Shown: piece after piece, positions 44,018 through 57,655 of the stretch | Layout: each line of letters starts with the position of its first letter | How positions within the stretch are numbered: the first letter of the stretch is position 1 | Assembly (NCBI RefSeq): GCF_000384215.1 | Contig: NZ_KB913032.1 | Span: 1,823,021-1,887,020, forward strand | Direction: 5' to 3' | From: Amycolatopsis alba DSM 44262 | Lineage (GTDB): Bacteria; Actinomycetota; Actinomycetes; Mycobacteriales; Pseudonocardiaceae | DNA: 64,000 bases | The notes under the pieces: generated by a model | What the model was told of the DNA's origin: nothing | Database searches by the model: none | What the model saw: the letters and a program-made list of their open reading frames with translations, nothing else | Translations under genes and position numbers: made by a program

Positions 44018-45531
44018 TTCTTTCCTCCCAGCTCCGGAACCTCGTGCACCAGCGAGCCACCGTTGGCGGCGTCGCGCGCGACCTCGTAGGCGGCGCCGAC
44101 GCGGTACAGCCGGTCGTCGGCCATCGCGGGGGCCATGATCTGCAGGCCGACCGGCAGGCCGTCCTCGTGCGACAGTCCACTCGGGACGCTCATCGCGGCG
44201 TTGCCCGCGAGGTTCGACGGAATGGTGCAGAGGTCCGCCAGGTACATCGCCATCGGGTCGTCGACGCGCTCGCCGATCTTGAACGCGGTGGTCGGCGTGG
44301 TCGGCGAGACCAGCACGTCCACCTTTTCGTACGCGGCCTCGAAGTCCCGCGTGATGAGCGTGCGGACCTTCTGCGCCGAGCCGTAGTACGCGTCGTAGTA
44401 GCCCGACGACAGGGCGTACGTGCCGAGCATGATGCGGCGTTTGACCTCGGGGCCGAAGCCCTTCTCGCGGGTCAGCGACATGACCTCTTCGGCGCTGTGC
44501 GCGCCGTCGTCGGACACGCGCAGGCCGTAGCGCATGGCGTCGAACCTGGCGAGGTTCGACGAGCACTCGCTCGGCGCGATCAGGTAGTACGCGGGCAGCG
44601 CGTAGGTGAAGTTCGGGCACGAGACCTCGACGACCTCGGCGCCGAGCGCGCGCAGCTGCTCGACGGCGGCCTCGAACGACCGCAACACGCCCGGCTGGTA
44701 GCCGTCGCCGGCGAATTCCTTCACCACGCCGACGCGGACGCCCTTGAGGTCGCCGGTCAGGCCCTGGCGGGCCGCGGCGACCACCGGCGGGACCGGCGCG
44801 TCGATCGAGGTCGAGTCCATCGGGTCGTACCCGGCGATGACCTCGTGCAGCAGGGCGGCGTCGAGCACCGTCCGCGCGCAGGGACCTGCCTGGTCGAGCG
44901 ACGAGGAGAAGGCGACGAGACCGTAGCGGGAGACACCGCCGTACGTCGGCTTCACGCCGACGGTGCCGGTGACCGCGCCGGGCTGGCGGATCGAGCCGCC
45001 GGTGTCGGTGCCGATCGCGATCGCGGCCTCGAACGCCGCGATGGACGCCGAGGAGCCACCGCCGGAGCCGCCGGGGATGCGGGCGTGGTCCCACGGGTTG
45101 TGCGTCGGGCCGAACGCGGAGTTCTCCGTGGAGGAGCCCATCGCGAACTCGTCCATGTTGGTCTTGCCGAGCACCACGACACCGGCCTCGCGCAGCTTGC
45201 GCGTCACGGTGGCGTCGTACGGCGGGATCCAGTTCTCCAGCGTCTTCGAACCGACGGTGGTCGGGATGCCCTTGGTGGTCAGCACGTCCTTGAGCGCCAG
45301 CGGCACCCCGGCGAGCGACGACTTCGGCGCCTTGCCCTCGGCGACGTCGGCGTCCACCGCGCGGGCCGCGTCGAGCGCGCCCTCGGTGTCGACGTGCAGG
45401 AACGCGTGGATGTGGTCGTCGACCTCGGCGATCCGGTCCAGGTGAGCCTGGGTGACCTCGACGGCCGAGACCTCACGGGACTGGATCTTCTCCGCCAGCT
45501 CGGCGGCGGTCAGCTTGACGATTTCGGTCAC
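44014..45531 (-). CDS. gatA: Asp/Glu-tRNA amidotransferase subunit A
   Basis: 505 residues. Amidase signature with the catalytic triad: Lys in [13 protein letters not shown], the Ser-rich [20 protein letters not shown] and the nucleophile in [19 protein letters not shown]. Releases ammonia from glutamine for GatB. Middle gene of gatCAB, overlapping both neighbours by four bases. Confidence 0.98.
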   Translation of the reverse strand: MTEIVKLTAAELAEKIQSREVSAVEVTQAHLDRIAEVDDHIHAFLHVDTEGALDAARAVDADVAEGKAPKSSLAGVPLALKDVLTTKGIPTTVGSKTLENWIPPYDATVTRKLREAGVVVLGKTNMDEFAMGSSTENSAFGPTHNPWDHARIPGGSGGGSSASIAAFEAAIAIGTDTGGSIRQPGAVTGTVGVKPTYGGVSRYGLVAFSSSLDQAGPCARTVLDAALLHEVIAGYDPMDSTSIDAPVPPVVAAARQGLTGDLKGVRVGVVKEFAGDGYQPGVLRSFEAAVEQLRALGAEVVEVSCPNFTYALPAYYLIAPSECSSNLARFDAMRYGLRVSDDGAHSAEEVMSLTREKGFGPEVKRRIMLGTYALSSGYYDAYYGSAQKVRTLITRDFEAAYEKVDVLVSPTTPTTAFKIGERVDDPMAMYLADLCTIPSNLAGNAAMSVPSGLSHEDGLPVGLQIMAPAMADDRLYRVGAAYEVARDAANGGSLVHEVPELGGKK

Positions 45532-45827
45532 TGTTCTTCTCCCAGAATCCGCGGCACCCGGAAACGACCCTCTTCGCTGGCAGGCGCACCGGCCAGCGCC
45601 TGCTGCTGGGTCAGCCCCGGTCGGACCGTGTCCTCGCGGAACACGTTGGTCAGCGGCACGGCGTGCGATGTGGGCGGGACGTCCTCGCCTGCGACCTCAC
45701 TCACCTTGGCCACCGAGTCCAGAATCTGGTCGAGCTGGCCTGCGAAGACGTCCAGCTCCTCCTCGGTGACGGCAAGCCTGGCCAGCTTGGCGAGGTGTGC
45801 GACCTCGTCGCGGGAAATGTTGGGCAC
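45528..45827 (-). CDS. gatC: Asp/Glu-tRNA amidotransferase subunit C
   Basis: 99 residues starting [20 protein letters not shown] (GTG at 45827, GGGAG eight bases upstream); the longer in-frame extension is rejected on family length. Typical Gat[21 protein letters not shown] and the belt region [13 protein letters not shown]. Stabilises GatA-GatB. First gene of the operon. Confidence 0.96.
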   Translation of the reverse strand: MPNISRDEVAHLAKLARLAVTEEELDVFAGQLDQILDSVAKVSEVAGEDVPPTSHAVPLTNVFREDTVRPGLTQQQALAGAPASEEGRFRVPRILGEEQ

Positions 45828-46061
45828 GCGGGTGACTCCCGAGGTGTGCTGTGCGGGTTCTGTCGGAAGCTGCAAGTCTATGGTGGCGGTGTCGGCGGAC
45901 TCGACTGGGTTACGCCAGGGCACTCCGGCCGCGGATTGCCTGGTTCGTTATCCCGAAGGCCGGATGGCGGGCCCCATTACACCGTCCGGTCTGTCACAAT
46001 CGGCGCCCGGCGTAGCGCGTTCCACGGCGAGGCTGGAACGCCTGAGGCGAGAGGGGCGCGT

Positions 46062-46715
46062 GTGTCGTTCCTGATCCGGGTCCAGTTACCGGACACTCCG
46101 GGGACCCTCGGCGCGGTCGCCACCGCGCTCGGCACCGTCGGCGCCGACATCCTGAGTGTGGACGTGGTCGAACGAAGCGGCGGTCTCGCCATCGACGACC
46201 TCGTCGTGGAAATCCCCTCCGGCAGGCTGCCGGACGCGCTGATCACCGCGGCCGAAAGCGTCGACGGTGTCGAGGTCGACGCCGTCCGCCCGTACGCCGG
46301 GGTCCTGGACACCCACCGTGAACTCGAACTGGTCGAGGAGATCGCCGCGAAGCCCGCTTCGGGGCTGGAGATCCTCGCCGAGGGTGTGCCGCGGATCATC
46401 CGGGCGGGGTGGGCCGTCGTCGTCGAGTACTCGGAGCCCGGCGCGCTGCGGCTGGCGTCGTCCAGCGCCGCGCCCGAGACGCCGATCACCGACCTGCCGT
46501 GGCTGCCGCTGGAACGCGCCACCATCCTCGACGCCGAGGAAGCGTGGGTCCCGGAGACGTGGAAGGAACTGGGGACCGAACTCGCGGCCACACCGCTGGG
46601 GAAACCGGGGAAGGCGCTGCTGGTCGCACGGCCGGGCGGGCCGAACTTCCGGGCCGCCGAGGTGGCGCGCCTGGCGCACTTCGCGGGCATCGTCGCCGTC
46701 GTGCTGGACAGCTGA
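46062..46715 (+). CDS. ACT-domain amino-acid-binding protein
   Basis: 217 residues from the GTG at 46062, preceded by GAGAGGGG. The N-terminal ACT domain (LIRVQLPDTPGTLGAVATAL and ILSVDVVERSGGLAIDDLVV) is followed by a variable C-terminal half. In mycobacteria the equivalent gene (Rv3013) lies between gatC and ligA, as here. Likely a small-ligand sensor; no enzymatic domain. Divergent from gatCAB. Confidence 0.85.
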   Translation: MSFLIRVQLPDTPGTLGAVATALGTVGADILSVDVVERSGGLAIDDLVVEIPSGRLPDALITAAESVDGVEVDAVRPYAGVLDTHRELELVEEIAAKPASGLEILAEGVPRIIRAGWAVVVEYSEPGALRLASSSAAPETPITDLPWLPLERATILDAEEAWVPETWKELGTELAATPLGKPGKALLVARPGGPNFRAAEVARLAHFAGIVAVVLDS

Positions 46716-46740
46716 CCCGCTCCTTCGCCCCTTATGCGCG

Positions 46741-46791
46741 CTATGAACGGTCCGTTCCTTGCAAATTTTGCAAGGAACGGACCGTTCATAG
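46741..46791. terminator. Perfect 25-bp palindromic hairpin between convergent genes
   Basis: The arm at 46741-46765, starting CTATGAACGGTCCGTTCC, is perfectly inverted at 46767-46791 with only one base between. It terminates both the ACT-protein gene and the convergent acetyltransferase gene. Confidence 0.85.
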
Positions 46792-46805
46792 CATTGGCGA
46801 GACGG

Positions 46806-50143
<3,338 letters not shown>

Positions 50144-50165
50144 GAGGGGCACGCTACCGCGCCGG

Positions 50166-51203
50166 TCACCAGCCTTCAGGCGGTTCGGTGAAAGCCTTGC
50201 CCGCCTCCCGGCTGAGCGTGAGCGCGCGGCGCATCCACTCGGGCGTGGCGCCCGCGAGACCGCACGCCGGGGTCGGCACGACCCGTTCGGCGAGGATCTC
50301 GCGGCGGAAGCCGAGCCTGTCGACGAGTTTGAACACGGGCGCGACCACGTCACGCAATTCCACCGGCACGCCGGGATCGGTCGTGGGGACGAGTCCGAGC
50401 ATCAGCGTCGTGCCGGAGTCCAGCGTCTCGCCGATCTCGTCGAGCAGCGCGGGCGAAGCGCCCTTCAGCAGGGCGAAGTCGAAGGCGATCGCTTTCGCCC
50501 CGGCCGCGCGCAGCAACGAGATCGGCGGCTTCGCGGCACAGCAGTGCACCGCGACCGGCTGCCCGGTGATGCGTTCCGCGCCGGAGATCACCGTCGACAG
50601 CAGTTCGCGGGCTTCCGGCGCGGGCACGGCGGGAACCGTGCCGTAGCCGGACGCCGTCGGGAGGTCTCCGTCGAGGACCGCGGGCAGCGACGGTTCGTCG
50701 AACTGGAGCACCACGGGCGCGCCGATACGCGATTTCAGCTCCGCGACATGGGCGGCCAGGCCGTCGAGCAACGACGCGGAGAAATCGCGCAGCGCGCCCC
50801 GGTCGGTGAGGATCCGGTGCCCGCGCGGGAGTTCGACGTTCGCGGCGAGCGTCCACGGCCCCGCGACCTGCGCCTTGAACACCGGCGGCGCGGCACCGGC
50901 CTTTTCGCGCGCCTCCTGGACGGCGTCGAGGTCCCAGCTCATCAGATCGAGGGCGCGACGGTGGTCGTGACCGGGGCGGGCGGCGACCCGATAGCCGCTC
51001 GGCACCACTTCGACGGCCAGGTCGACCAGCAGCGCCGCCGTCCGGCCGATCATGTCGGCGCCGACTCCGCGCGCGGGAAGTTCGGGCAGACAGGGGAATT
51101 CGGGCAATTCGCCGAACACGATCGAAGCGGCCTCGACCGGGTCGGTGCCGGGCAGGGAACCGATCGCGGTCGCCGCGCCTAGAGACCAAGGTCGTTCGTT
51201 CAC
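50166..51203 (-). CDS. MetE C-terminal-like (UROD/MetE fold) protein
   Basis: 345 residues covering only the catalytic half of cobalamin-independent methionine synthase. The zinc His/Cys region appears as VAVHCCAAKPPISLL and the second Cys as VVPTPACGLAGATPEWM, with VLQFDEPSLPAVL for substrate. The N-terminal half of true MetE is absent. The M. tuberculosis neighbour of ligA (Rv3015c) is comparable. It may transfer methyl groups to an unknown thiol; methionine synthesis itself is not proven. Confidence 0.85.
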   Translation of the reverse strand: MNERPWSLGAATAIGSLPGTDPVEAASIVFGELPEFPCLPELPARGVGADMIGRTAALLVDLAVEVVPSGYRVAARPGHDHRRALDLMSWDLDAVQEAREKAGAAPPVFKAQVAGPWTLAANVELPRGHRILTDRGALRDFSASLLDGLAAHVAELKSRIGAPVVLQFDEPSLPAVLDGDLPTASGYGTVPAVPAPEARELLSTVISGAERITGQPVAVHCCAAKPPISLLRAAGAKAIAFDFALLKGASPALLDEIGETLDSGTTLMLGLVPTTDPGVPVELRDVVAPVFKLVDRLGFRREILAERVVPTPACGLAGATPEWMRRALTLSREAGKAFTEPPEGW

Positions 51204-51323
51204 ACCCGGATTCTCCCCTTGGTCCGAGTGCGCCAGGCGGCGGGGCCGGGGAGGACACGGACATTCGACGCAATTGCCGTCGACGAGCCCGTGGCGGCAC
51301 CGGGCGCATTACGCTGACCTGCC

Positions 51324-52133
51324 ATGACGAGCTCTCCACAGCCCGCCGGCTGGTATCCCGACCAGCAGAACCCCCGGATGTACCGGTGGTGGGACGGACA
51401 GGCCTGGACCGCCAACACGCGGCCCTCCCACGACGCCGAGATGATCGAGCTGGACATCGAAGGCGCGCACGACCCGGACAAGATCCGGGCGCAGGTGGCG
51501 AGGGGGACCCAAGGCCGGGGCGGCGCGGTCACCGGCGGCGGGACCCTGTTCTCCGAACCCGTGCTGGTGGTCAACCAGCGCGCGAAACTCATCGAAATGT
51601 CCAATGAGTTCGGGGTGTTCGACCAGAACGGCAACCGCCTCGGCGGCGTCGTCCAGGTCGGGCAGAGCACGTTCAAGAAGGCCATCCGGCTGCTCACGAA
51701 TTACGACCAGTACCTGACCCACCGCTTCGAAATCCGCGACGCGAACCACAGCACCGTGCTGAAGGTGACGCGGCCGGCGAAGGTGTTCAAATCCCGCTTC
51801 CTGGTGACGAAGGCCGACGACTCCCCGATCGGGGAAATCGTGCAGGAGAACGTCTTCGGCAAGATCCGGCTCGGTTTCCTGGTCAACGGCCAGAAGGTCG
51901 GCGGGATCTTCGCGGAGAACTGGCGGGCGTGGAACTTCGTGATCAAGGACCACGCCGACGTCGAGATCGCGCGGATCACCAAGACCTGGGGCGGTTTCGT
52001 GAAGGCCGCGTTCACCACCGCGGACAACTACGTCGTCGAGATCCACCGGCCGCTGCGGGATCCGCTGGCGTCGATGGTGGTCGCCTCGGCGCTGACCATC
52101 GACACCGCGCTGAAGCAGGACGACAGGAACTGA
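51324..52133 (+). CDS. DUF2510 + phospholipid-scramblase/LURP-one-like protein
   Basis: 269 residues. A short N-terminal DUF2510 module (QPAGWYPDQQNPRMYRWWDG then QAWT) is common on actinobacterial membrane-associated proteins. From about 65 onward a scramblase/LURP-one beta-barrel fold appears: LFSEPVLVVNQRAKLIEMSN, NYDQYLTHRFEIRDANHSTV, LKVTRPAKVFKSRFLVTKAD and AWNFVIKDHADVEIARITKT. No classical transmembrane span; the terminal hydrophobic ASMVVASAL helix may attach it. Role unknown. Confidence 0.88.
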   Translation: MTSSPQPAGWYPDQQNPRMYRWWDGQAWTANTRPSHDAEMIELDIEGAHDPDKIRAQVARGTQGRGGAVTGGGTLFSEPVLVVNQRAKLIEMSNEFGVFDQNGNRLGGVVQVGQSTFKKAIRLLTNYDQYLTHRFEIRDANHSTVLKVTRPAKVFKSRFLVTKADDSPIGEIVQENVFGKIRLGFLVNGQKVGGIFAENWRAWNFVIKDHADVEIARITKTWGGFVKAAFTTADNYVVEIHRPLRDPLASMVVASALTIDTALKQDDRN

Positions 52134-52253
52134 GCGCTCGCCCCGGCAAGTGACCGGGGTCTCACCCCGCTCAAGTGGACACTCGGCTTCCGGCGGCACA
52201 AAGTGGGAGGAACTGGGGCGGCACGCTGGAGTGCGTCCGGGACGGAGATCACC

Positions 52254-53291
52254 ATGGAGCCGCTACCCGAAGACGGCGAACGGGACTGGGCCGAGCCGGG
52301 CGTCTACACGGTTTCGCCGGGGGTCCACCGGATCCCGCTGCCCCTGCCGCACGACGCGCTGCGCGCGGTCAACGTCTACGTCGTCACCGACGGCACCCGG
52401 CTGGTCCTCGTCGACTCGGGCTGGGCGCTGGAATCGGCGCGCGAGCGGCTTTCGCACGGGTTGAAGGCGCTCGGCGCCGGACTCGGCGACATCGACGAAT
52501 TCCTCATCACCCACGTGCATCGCGATCACTACACGATGGCCGTGGAACTGCGCCGCGAGTTCGGCGGCAAGGTCGGGCTCGGGAAGCTGGAAGAGCCGTC
52601 GCTGACCCGCTCCGGCGATCCGGACCGCTTCCCGATGGAGGCGCAGGTCGGCCTGCTGGAGCGGTGCGGCGCGGGCCCCGTCCTCGAGGTGCTCGCCAAG
52701 GCTTTCGGCGGCGTCCGGCACACCGAGGCGCATCTGTGGGAGCAGCCCGACGAATGGCTCACCCCCGGCAAGCGCACGATCGTGCCCGGCCGCGAGTTCG
52801 ACATCGTGCACACGCCGGGCCACACGGCCGGGCACGTCGTCTTCGTCGACGACGAGGCGGGGCTGGTGTTCTCCGGCGACCACGTGCTGCCGCACATCAC
52901 GCCGTCCATCGGGTTCCAGCCGGTGCCCGCAGACCTGCCGCTGAGCGACTACCTCGACTCGCTGCGCCTGGTGCGCGAGATGCCGGACCGGCGCATGCTG
53001 CCCGCGCACGGCCGCGTCACCGACAGCGTCCACGCCCGCGTGGACGAACTCCTGGAGCACCACCGCGACCGGCTGGAGGTCATGGGCGCCGAGATCACCG
53101 CGGACGTCACGACGGCGTACGAGGTCGCGCTGCGGCTGGGCTGGACGCGCCGGAAGCGCAAACTCGACGAGATGGACCCGTTCAACCAGATGCTCGCCGT
53201 CCTCGAGACCGGTTCGCATCTGGATCTGCTGGTGGCCCAGGGGAAACTCACCGCCGCCGAGACCGACGGGGTGCGACACTACGCCTCATGA
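52254..53291 (+). CDS. Metallo-beta-lactamase-fold hydrolase
   Basis: 345 residues from the ATG at 52254 with GGAG upstream. The metal signature is THVHRDHY (HxHxDH) at about 85-91; VHTPGHTAGHVVFVD and LVFSGDHVLPHITP supply the remaining ligands, and LPAHGRV the last His. The C-terminal helices (RKRKLDEMDPFNQML) are typical of the winged-helix tail of lactamase-B/thioesterase-like members. Substrate could be a thioester or lactone. Its stop overlaps the next ATG. Confidence 0.92.
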   Translation: MEPLPEDGERDWAEPGVYTVSPGVHRIPLPLPHDALRAVNVYVVTDGTRLVLVDSGWALESARERLSHGLKALGAGLGDIDEFLITHVHRDHYTMAVELRREFGGKVGLGKLEEPSLTRSGDPDRFPMEAQVGLLERCGAGPVLEVLAKAFGGVRHTEAHLWEQPDEWLTPGKRTIVPGREFDIVHTPGHTAGHVVFVDDEAGLVFSGDHVLPHITPSIGFQPVPADLPLSDYLDSLRLVREMPDRRMLPAHGRVTDSVHARVDELLEHHRDRLEVMGAEITADVTTAYEVALRLGWTRRKRKLDEMDPFNQMLAVLETGSHLDLLVAQGKLTAAETDGVRHYAS

Positions 53292-53731
53292 TCATCCGCC
53301 GAGCCCGCCGGGAAGACGTCGCCGCGATCGTCGGGATGCTCGCCGACGACCAGATCGGCAGCACCCGTGATTCCGCCGACGACCTCACGCCGTACCTCAA
53401 GGCCTTCGAGGAGATCGACGCCGACCCGGCGCAGCTGCTGATCGTCGCCGACGACGACGGCGAGGCCGTCGGCACGCTCCAGCTGTCGATCATTCCCGGC
53501 CTGGCCAGGAAAGGCGCGCTGCGCGGGCAGATCGAGGCCGTCCGGGTGCGGGCGAGCCATCGAGGCTCCGGGCTCGGCGGCGAGCTGATGACGTGGGCCG
53601 TCGACGAATCCCGGCGCCGGGGCTGCGCTCTCGTGCAGCTGACGTCGGACGTGAAACGCGAGGACGCGCACCGGTTCTACGAGCGCCTCGGTTTCGAGGC
53701 CACGCACACCGGCTTCAAGCTGAAGTTCTGA
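53288..53731 (+). CDS. GNAT N-acetyltransferase
   Basis: 147 residues. MIIRRARREDVAAIVGMLAD opens the fold; the CoA-binding motif is VRVRASHRGSGLGGELMTWA and the terminal strand region is HRFYERLGFEATHTGFKL, similar to AttT-like (aminoalkylphosphonate-type) members. Start overlaps the metallo-hydrolase stop (ATGA), so the pair is co-translated. Confidence 0.92.
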   Translation: MIIRRARREDVAAIVGMLADDQIGSTRDSADDLTPYLKAFEEIDADPAQLLIVADDDGEAVGTLQLSIIPGLARKGALRGQIEAVRVRASHRGSGLGGELMTWAVDESRRRGCALVQLTSDVKREDAHRFYERLGFEATHTGFKLKF

Positions 53732-53801
53732 CCCGCTGCCGCGTCTTGTCGTCTGAATGCGGTAGTTCGAGGTGCCGGGGCGGCTGTGGAGACCACCGGC
53801 C

Positions 53802-53858
53802 GTGTCGCGAAAGCCACTTTCGGGACACCAGACGTCGCGAAAGTGGCTTTCGCGACAC
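53802..53858. repeat. Nested hairpin repeat, copy 3
   Basis: The arms are 20 bp and perfect: 53802-53821 (GTGTCGCGAAAGCCACTTTC) with 53839-53858, and a 17-nt spacer whose sequence resembles that of copy 1 at 27691-27707. It lies between convergent GNAT and mnmA genes and could also terminate transcription. Confidence 0.85.
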
Positions 53859-53895
53859 CCTGGACCGACCGCCCACTGCCGCGTTTCGTCCGCTG

Positions 53896-54996
53896 CTAGC
53901 GGGTTCCCGAGATCTTCGCGCTTCCCAGCACGAGATCGCCTTCGGCCGCGTCGGTGCGGTACAGCACGACAACCTGGCCCGGCGCGACCCCGCGCAGCGG
54001 CTCCCGCAGCTGGACAGTCACCGAGTCGCCCGAAACCTCCGCGACGGCCTCGACGATCCCGCCGTGCGCGCGCACCTGGACGACGCATTCGGTGGGCCCG
54101 TCCAGCGGCCGTTCGCTCGGCCAGATCGGGCGGTCCGCCTCGATCACGTTCACGCCGAGGTCCCGCGCGGAACCGACCTTCACGGTGCCCGAAACCGGCT
54201 CCAGCGAAAGCACGTAGCGCGGCCGCCCGTCCGGCGCGGGCGCCTCGATGCCGAGCCCCTTGCGCTGGCCGACGGTGAAGCCGTGCACGCCGGTGTGCTC
54301 CCCGAGCACGGCGCCGGTCTCGGCGTCGACGAGCTGCCCCGGACGCTGGCCGAGCCGCTTCTCCAGGAAGCTCTTCGTGTCCCCGTCCGGGATGAAGCAG
54401 ATGTCGTGGCTGTCCGGCTTGTTCGCCACCGACAGGCCACGGCTCTCGGCCTCGGCGCGCACGTCGGTCTTCCACGAATCACCCAGCGGGAACAGCGAAT
54501 GCCGCAGCTGCTCCGGCGTCAGCGAAGCCAGGACGTAGGACTGGTCCTTGCCCGAGTCGACGCTGCGCCGCAGCTCCGGGACACCGTCCACAAGGGACAG
54601 TCGCGCGTAATGCCCGGTGGCGACGGCGTCGAAGCCGAGTGCCATCGCCTTGTCCAGCAACGCCTCGAACTTGATCTTCTCGTTGCAGGTGACGCACGGG
54701 TTCGGCGTCCGCCCGGCGGCGTACTCGCCGACGAAGGTTTCGATGACCTCTTCGGTGAACCGCTCGGCGAAGTCCCAGATGTAGAAGGGGATGCCGAGGA
54801 TGTCGGCGGCGCGTCGCGCGTCACCCGAGTCCTCGATCGTGCAGCAGCCGCGGGAGCCGGTGCGCAGCGTGCCGGGCTTCGCCGACAGAGCCAGGTGCAC
54901 GCCGACGACCTCGTGCCCGGCGTCCACGGCGCGCGCGGCGGCCACCGCCGAGTCCACTCCCCCGCTCATCGCGGCCAGTACGCGCATCTTCCTCAC
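53896..54996 (-). CDS. mnmA: tRNA-specific 2-thiouridylase
   Basis: 366 residues; GTG at 54996 overlaps the desulfurase stop by four bases (an ATG three codons later is possible). PP-loop [14 protein letters not shown], the first catalytic Cys in [21 protein letters not shown], and the second Cys in [11 protein letters not shown]. The C-terminal PUA-like barrel starts near 275. Thiolates U34 of tRNA-Glu, -Gln and -Lys using sulfur from the co-encoded cysteine desulfurase. Confidence 0.98.
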   Translation of the reverse strand: MRKMRVLAAMSGGVDSAVAAARAVDAGHEVVGVHLALSAKPGTLRTGSRGCCTIEDSGDARRAADILGIPFYIWDFAERFTEEVIETFVGEYAAGRTPNPCVTCNEKIKFEALLDKAMALGFDAVATGHYARLSLVDGVPELRRSVDSGKDQSYVLASLTPEQLRHSLFPLGDSWKTDVRAEAESRGLSVANKPDSHDICFIPDGDTKSFLEKRLGQRPGQLVDAETGAVLGEHTGVHGFTVGQRKGLGIEAPAPDGRPRYVLSLEPVSGTVKVGSARDLGVNVIEADRPIWPSERPLDGPTECVVQVRAHGGIVEAVAEVSGDSVTVQLREPLRGVAPGQVVVLYRTDAAEGDLVLGSAKISGTR

Positions 54997-56189
54997 ACCT
55001 CTTGCTTCTGCGTCTGCTTGCGCATTCCGGCGAGTCCCGCCTGCCTCGCCCTGTCGACGACGCCCGCGATCTCCTTCGAAACCGCTTCAACGTCTTCCGC
55101 CGCCGAGGTATGCCCGAACGAGAACCGCAGCGACCCGCGCGCGGCCGCGGGTTCGGCACCCATGGCCAGCAGCACGTGGCTCGGCTGCGCGACACCCGCC
55201 GTGCACGCCGATCCAGTGGAACACTCGATGCCCTTGGCGTCCAAAAGCATCAACAGGCTGTCACCCGCGCAACCGGGGAAAGTGAAGTGGGCGTGCGTCG
55301 GCAGGCGCTCGCCCTCGCCGCCGTTGAGCACGACGTCCGGCACCTCGCGCCGGACCGCTTCGATCAGGTCGTCCCGCAGTTCGGCGACGCGTTTGGCGTA
55401 CTCCTCGCGGCCTTCGACCGTGGCCTTCACCGCCGTCGCGAACGCGATCACCGCGGGCACGTCGAGGGTGCCCGAACGCACACTGCGCTCCTGGCCACCA
55501 CCGTGCAGCACCGGCACGCACGCGGTGTCCCGCCCGAGCAGCAGCGCTCCGACGCCGTACGGGCCGCCCAGTTTGTGCGCGGTCAGGGTCAGCGCGGCGG
55601 CGCCGCTCTCGGCGAAGCCGACCGGCACCGCGCCGACGGCCTGGACGGCGTCGGTGTGCAGCGGGATCTCGTGTCCGGCGCAGACGGCGGCGAGCGCGGC
55701 GATCGGGTTGACCGTGCCGACCTCGTTGTTCGCCCACATCACGGTGGCCAGCGCGACCGTCTCGGGGTCCTCGCCGATGGCGGCGCGCAGCGACTCCGGG
55801 GTCACCCGGCCCGCCTGGTCGACCTCGACCCAGACGATCTCGGCGCCCGCGTGCTGCTCCAGCCACTCGACGGATTCGAGGACCGCGTGATGCTCGACGG
55901 TGCTGCACAGCACTCGCCGTCGCTTCGGGTCTTCGCCGTTCCGGGCCCAGAAGATGCCCTTGACCGCGAGGTTGTCGCTCTCCGTGCCGCCGGCGGTGAA
56001 GATCACCTCGGACGGCCGGGCGCCCAGCGCCTCCGCGATCACTTCGCGGGCTTCTTCGACCCGGCGGCGGGCCTGGCGGCCCGAGGAATGCAGCGCGGAG
56101 GCGTTGCCCACAGTGGACAGCGCCTCGGACATCGCCGCTACGGCTTCGGGCAACATCGGGGTGGTCGCCGCGTGGTCGAGATAGGTCAT
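54993..56189 (-). CDS. Cysteine desulfurase (IscS/NifS-type)
   Basis: 398 residues. A PLP fold-type I enzyme: [31 protein letters not shown], the PLP-Lys in [13 protein letters not shown], and the persulfide Cys in [20 protein letters not shown]. Located immediately before mnmA with translational overlap, so its main job is probably to feed sulfur to tRNA thiolation (and possibly Fe-S assembly). The gene order matches mycobacterial Rv3025c-Rv3024c. Confidence 0.96.
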   Translation of the reverse strand: MTYLDHAATTPMLPEAVAAMSEALSTVGNASALHSSGRQARRRVEEAREVIAEALGARPSEVIFTAGGTESDNLAVKGIFWARNGEDPKRRRVLCSTVEHHAVLESVEWLEQHAGAEIVWVEVDQAGRVTPESLRAAIGEDPETVALATVMWANNEVGTVNPIAALAAVCAGHEIPLHTDAVQAVGAVPVGFAESGAAALTLTAHKLGGPYGVGALLLGRDTACVPVLHGGGQERSVRSGTLDVPAVIAFATAVKATVEGREEYAKRVAELRDDLIEAVRREVPDVVLNGGEGERLPTHAHFTFPGCAGDSLLMLLDAKGIECSTGSACTAGVAQPSHVLLAMGAEPAAARGSLRFSFGHTSAAEDVEAVSKEIAGVVDRARQAGLAGMRKQTQKQEV

Positions 56190-56238
56190 CGCCTTACCAG
56201 GGTAGACCGTTCCGGGGCGTGACCAAGCCCACCCTTGG

Positions 56239-57618
56239 TCACCGGGTGGCCGCGCTCATACCCGAAGGCCACCGGCCGGTCAGGCGCACCCCGAGCAGCG
56301 CGATGCCCGTCAGCAGCACCGAAAGCACCAGGATCGCCACCGTCGGCTCTTTCGCCGAGGCCACCGAAGCGAGCAGAACGCCACCCAAACCGATGGTCAG
56401 GGCCGATCCGACCCAGTCGCCGAGCTGCAGCGCCGAGGTGTTGAACCCGCGTTCGGCTTCCGACGAGTAGCGGAGCAGCAGGACCGAGATCGCGGGCATC
56501 GCGATGCCCATCCCCGAGCCGCCGACCGCCGACGCCACGAACGCCATCCAGGCGGGGAACGACGGCAGCGGCACGAAGACGAAGATCGCCAGACCGGCCG
56601 CGACCAGCGCGAACCCGGTCCGCAGGGAAGCCTCGCGCGACCAGTCGAGCAAGCGGCCCTGCAGCATCGAACCCGCCGACCAGCCCAGCGCCGTCACCGT
56701 CAGCGGCAGCCCGGCCAGCGCGGGGCTGTAGCCGTGGACCTCGGTCATCGTGAGCGGCAAGTACGCCTCCATCCCGGCGTACGCGCCCGCGATCAGCCCG
56801 CGGGAGGCGATCACTGTCGGCAACCCCGGCCGCGACGTCAGTGTCCCGTGCGGCAGGAGTTTGCGGAGCGCGTACGCCAGGGCCACGAGTCCGGCGCCGC
56901 CGTAGGCCAGTGCCGCGAGCGACGGGTGCTGCGCCGCCCAGGTGAGCGCGGCGACACCGAGCGCGGCGACCACCGCGGGCACGACACCGGCGCGGCGCGC
57001 GGACTCGCCGGGCACGTGCCGGGGCAGTTTGCGCGTGACGACGACCAGCAGCCCGACGCCGACGGCGGTCAGCGGGATCAGCCCGAGAAACACCCAGCGC
57101 CAGCCGACGCTCACGGTCACCACACCCGCGATCGACGGCCCGATCACCGCGGGCAGCACCCAGGCGGCGGCGTTGGCGGCGTAGATCACCGGGCGTTCGC
57201 GGTCGCTGAAGGTGAGCGCGATCAGCAGCGACACCGAGACCAGCAGGAGCCCGGCGCCGAAGCCCTGCAGTCCCCTGCCGAGCAGGAGCAGCGGCATGTC
57301 GTGCGCGAGCCCCGCCACCAGCAGCCCGACGGCGAACAGCGCGGTACCGGCGAGCAGCGCGGGTGCCGGGCCCTTGCGGTCACCGAGCCGTCCGGACAGG
57401 ACGGTCGCGACGACGCTGGCGACCAGGAAGGTGGTGAAGGGCCAGGCGTACAGGGCGAGCCCGTCGAGGTCCGCGACCATCGTCGGCATCGCGGTGGCGA
57501 CGCCCATGCTCTCGAACGCGATGAGCGTGACCATGAGCAGCAGCCCGATCGTGGTCACGCGGTGTTCCGGCGTCCACAGGACACCCTTCGGCTTCGCCTT
57601 GTCCCCAGTGATCGTCAT
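56239..57618 (-). CDS. MFS multidrug-type transporter
   Basis: 459 residues from the ATG at 57618. At least twelve membrane helices, with the motif-A loop [18 protein letters not shown] between helices 2 and 3 and the [18 protein letters not shown] antiporter-like region, as in DHA2 efflux pumps. The upstream promoter has the 19-bp spacer and dyad of MerR-family activators, suggesting drug- or redox-inducible efflux. Confidence 0.9.
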   Translation of the reverse strand: MTITGDKAKPKGVLWTPEHRVTTIGLLLMVTLIAFESMGVATAMPTMVADLDGLALYAWPFTTFLVASVVATVLSGRLGDRKGPAPALLAGTALFAVGLLVAGLAHDMPLLLLGRGLQGFGAGLLLVSVSLLIALTFSDRERPVIYAANAAAWVLPAVIGPSIAGVVTVSVGWRWVFLGLIPLTAVGVGLLVVVTRKLPRHVPGESARRAGVVPAVVAALGVAALTWAAQHPSLAALAYGGAGLVALAYALRKLLPHGTLTSRPGLPTVIASRGLIAGAYAGMEAYLPLTMTEVHGYSPALAGLPLTVTALGWSAGSMLQGRLLDWSREASLRTGFALVAAGLAIFVFVPLPSFPAWMAFVASAVGGSGMGIAMPAISVLLLRYSSEAERGFNTSALQLGDWVGSALTIGLGGVLLASVASAKEPTVAILVLSVLLTGIALLGVRLTGRWPSGMSAATR

Positions 57619-57624
57619 GGGAAA

Positions 57625-57655
57625 AGCGTGCAACCTCCAGTTCGGTGGAGGTCAA
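57625..57655 (-). promoter_or_regulatory. MerR-type promoter of the MFS gene
   Basis: On the minus strand TTGACC (57650-57655) and CACGCT (57625-57630) are separated by 19 bp, the abnormal spacing characteristic of MerR/SoxR-controlled promoters. The dyad ACCTCCA-N6-TGGAGGT (57633-57652) lies in the spacer. The transcript would start very close to the ATG at 57618. The MerR gene is elsewhere. Confidence 0.75.

Noticed and set aside
42512..45094. Apparent 860-codon gatB with a long N-terminal extension
   Set aside because: The extension is antiphase gatA; GTG at 44017 with GGAGG and a GTGA overlap gives the normal length.
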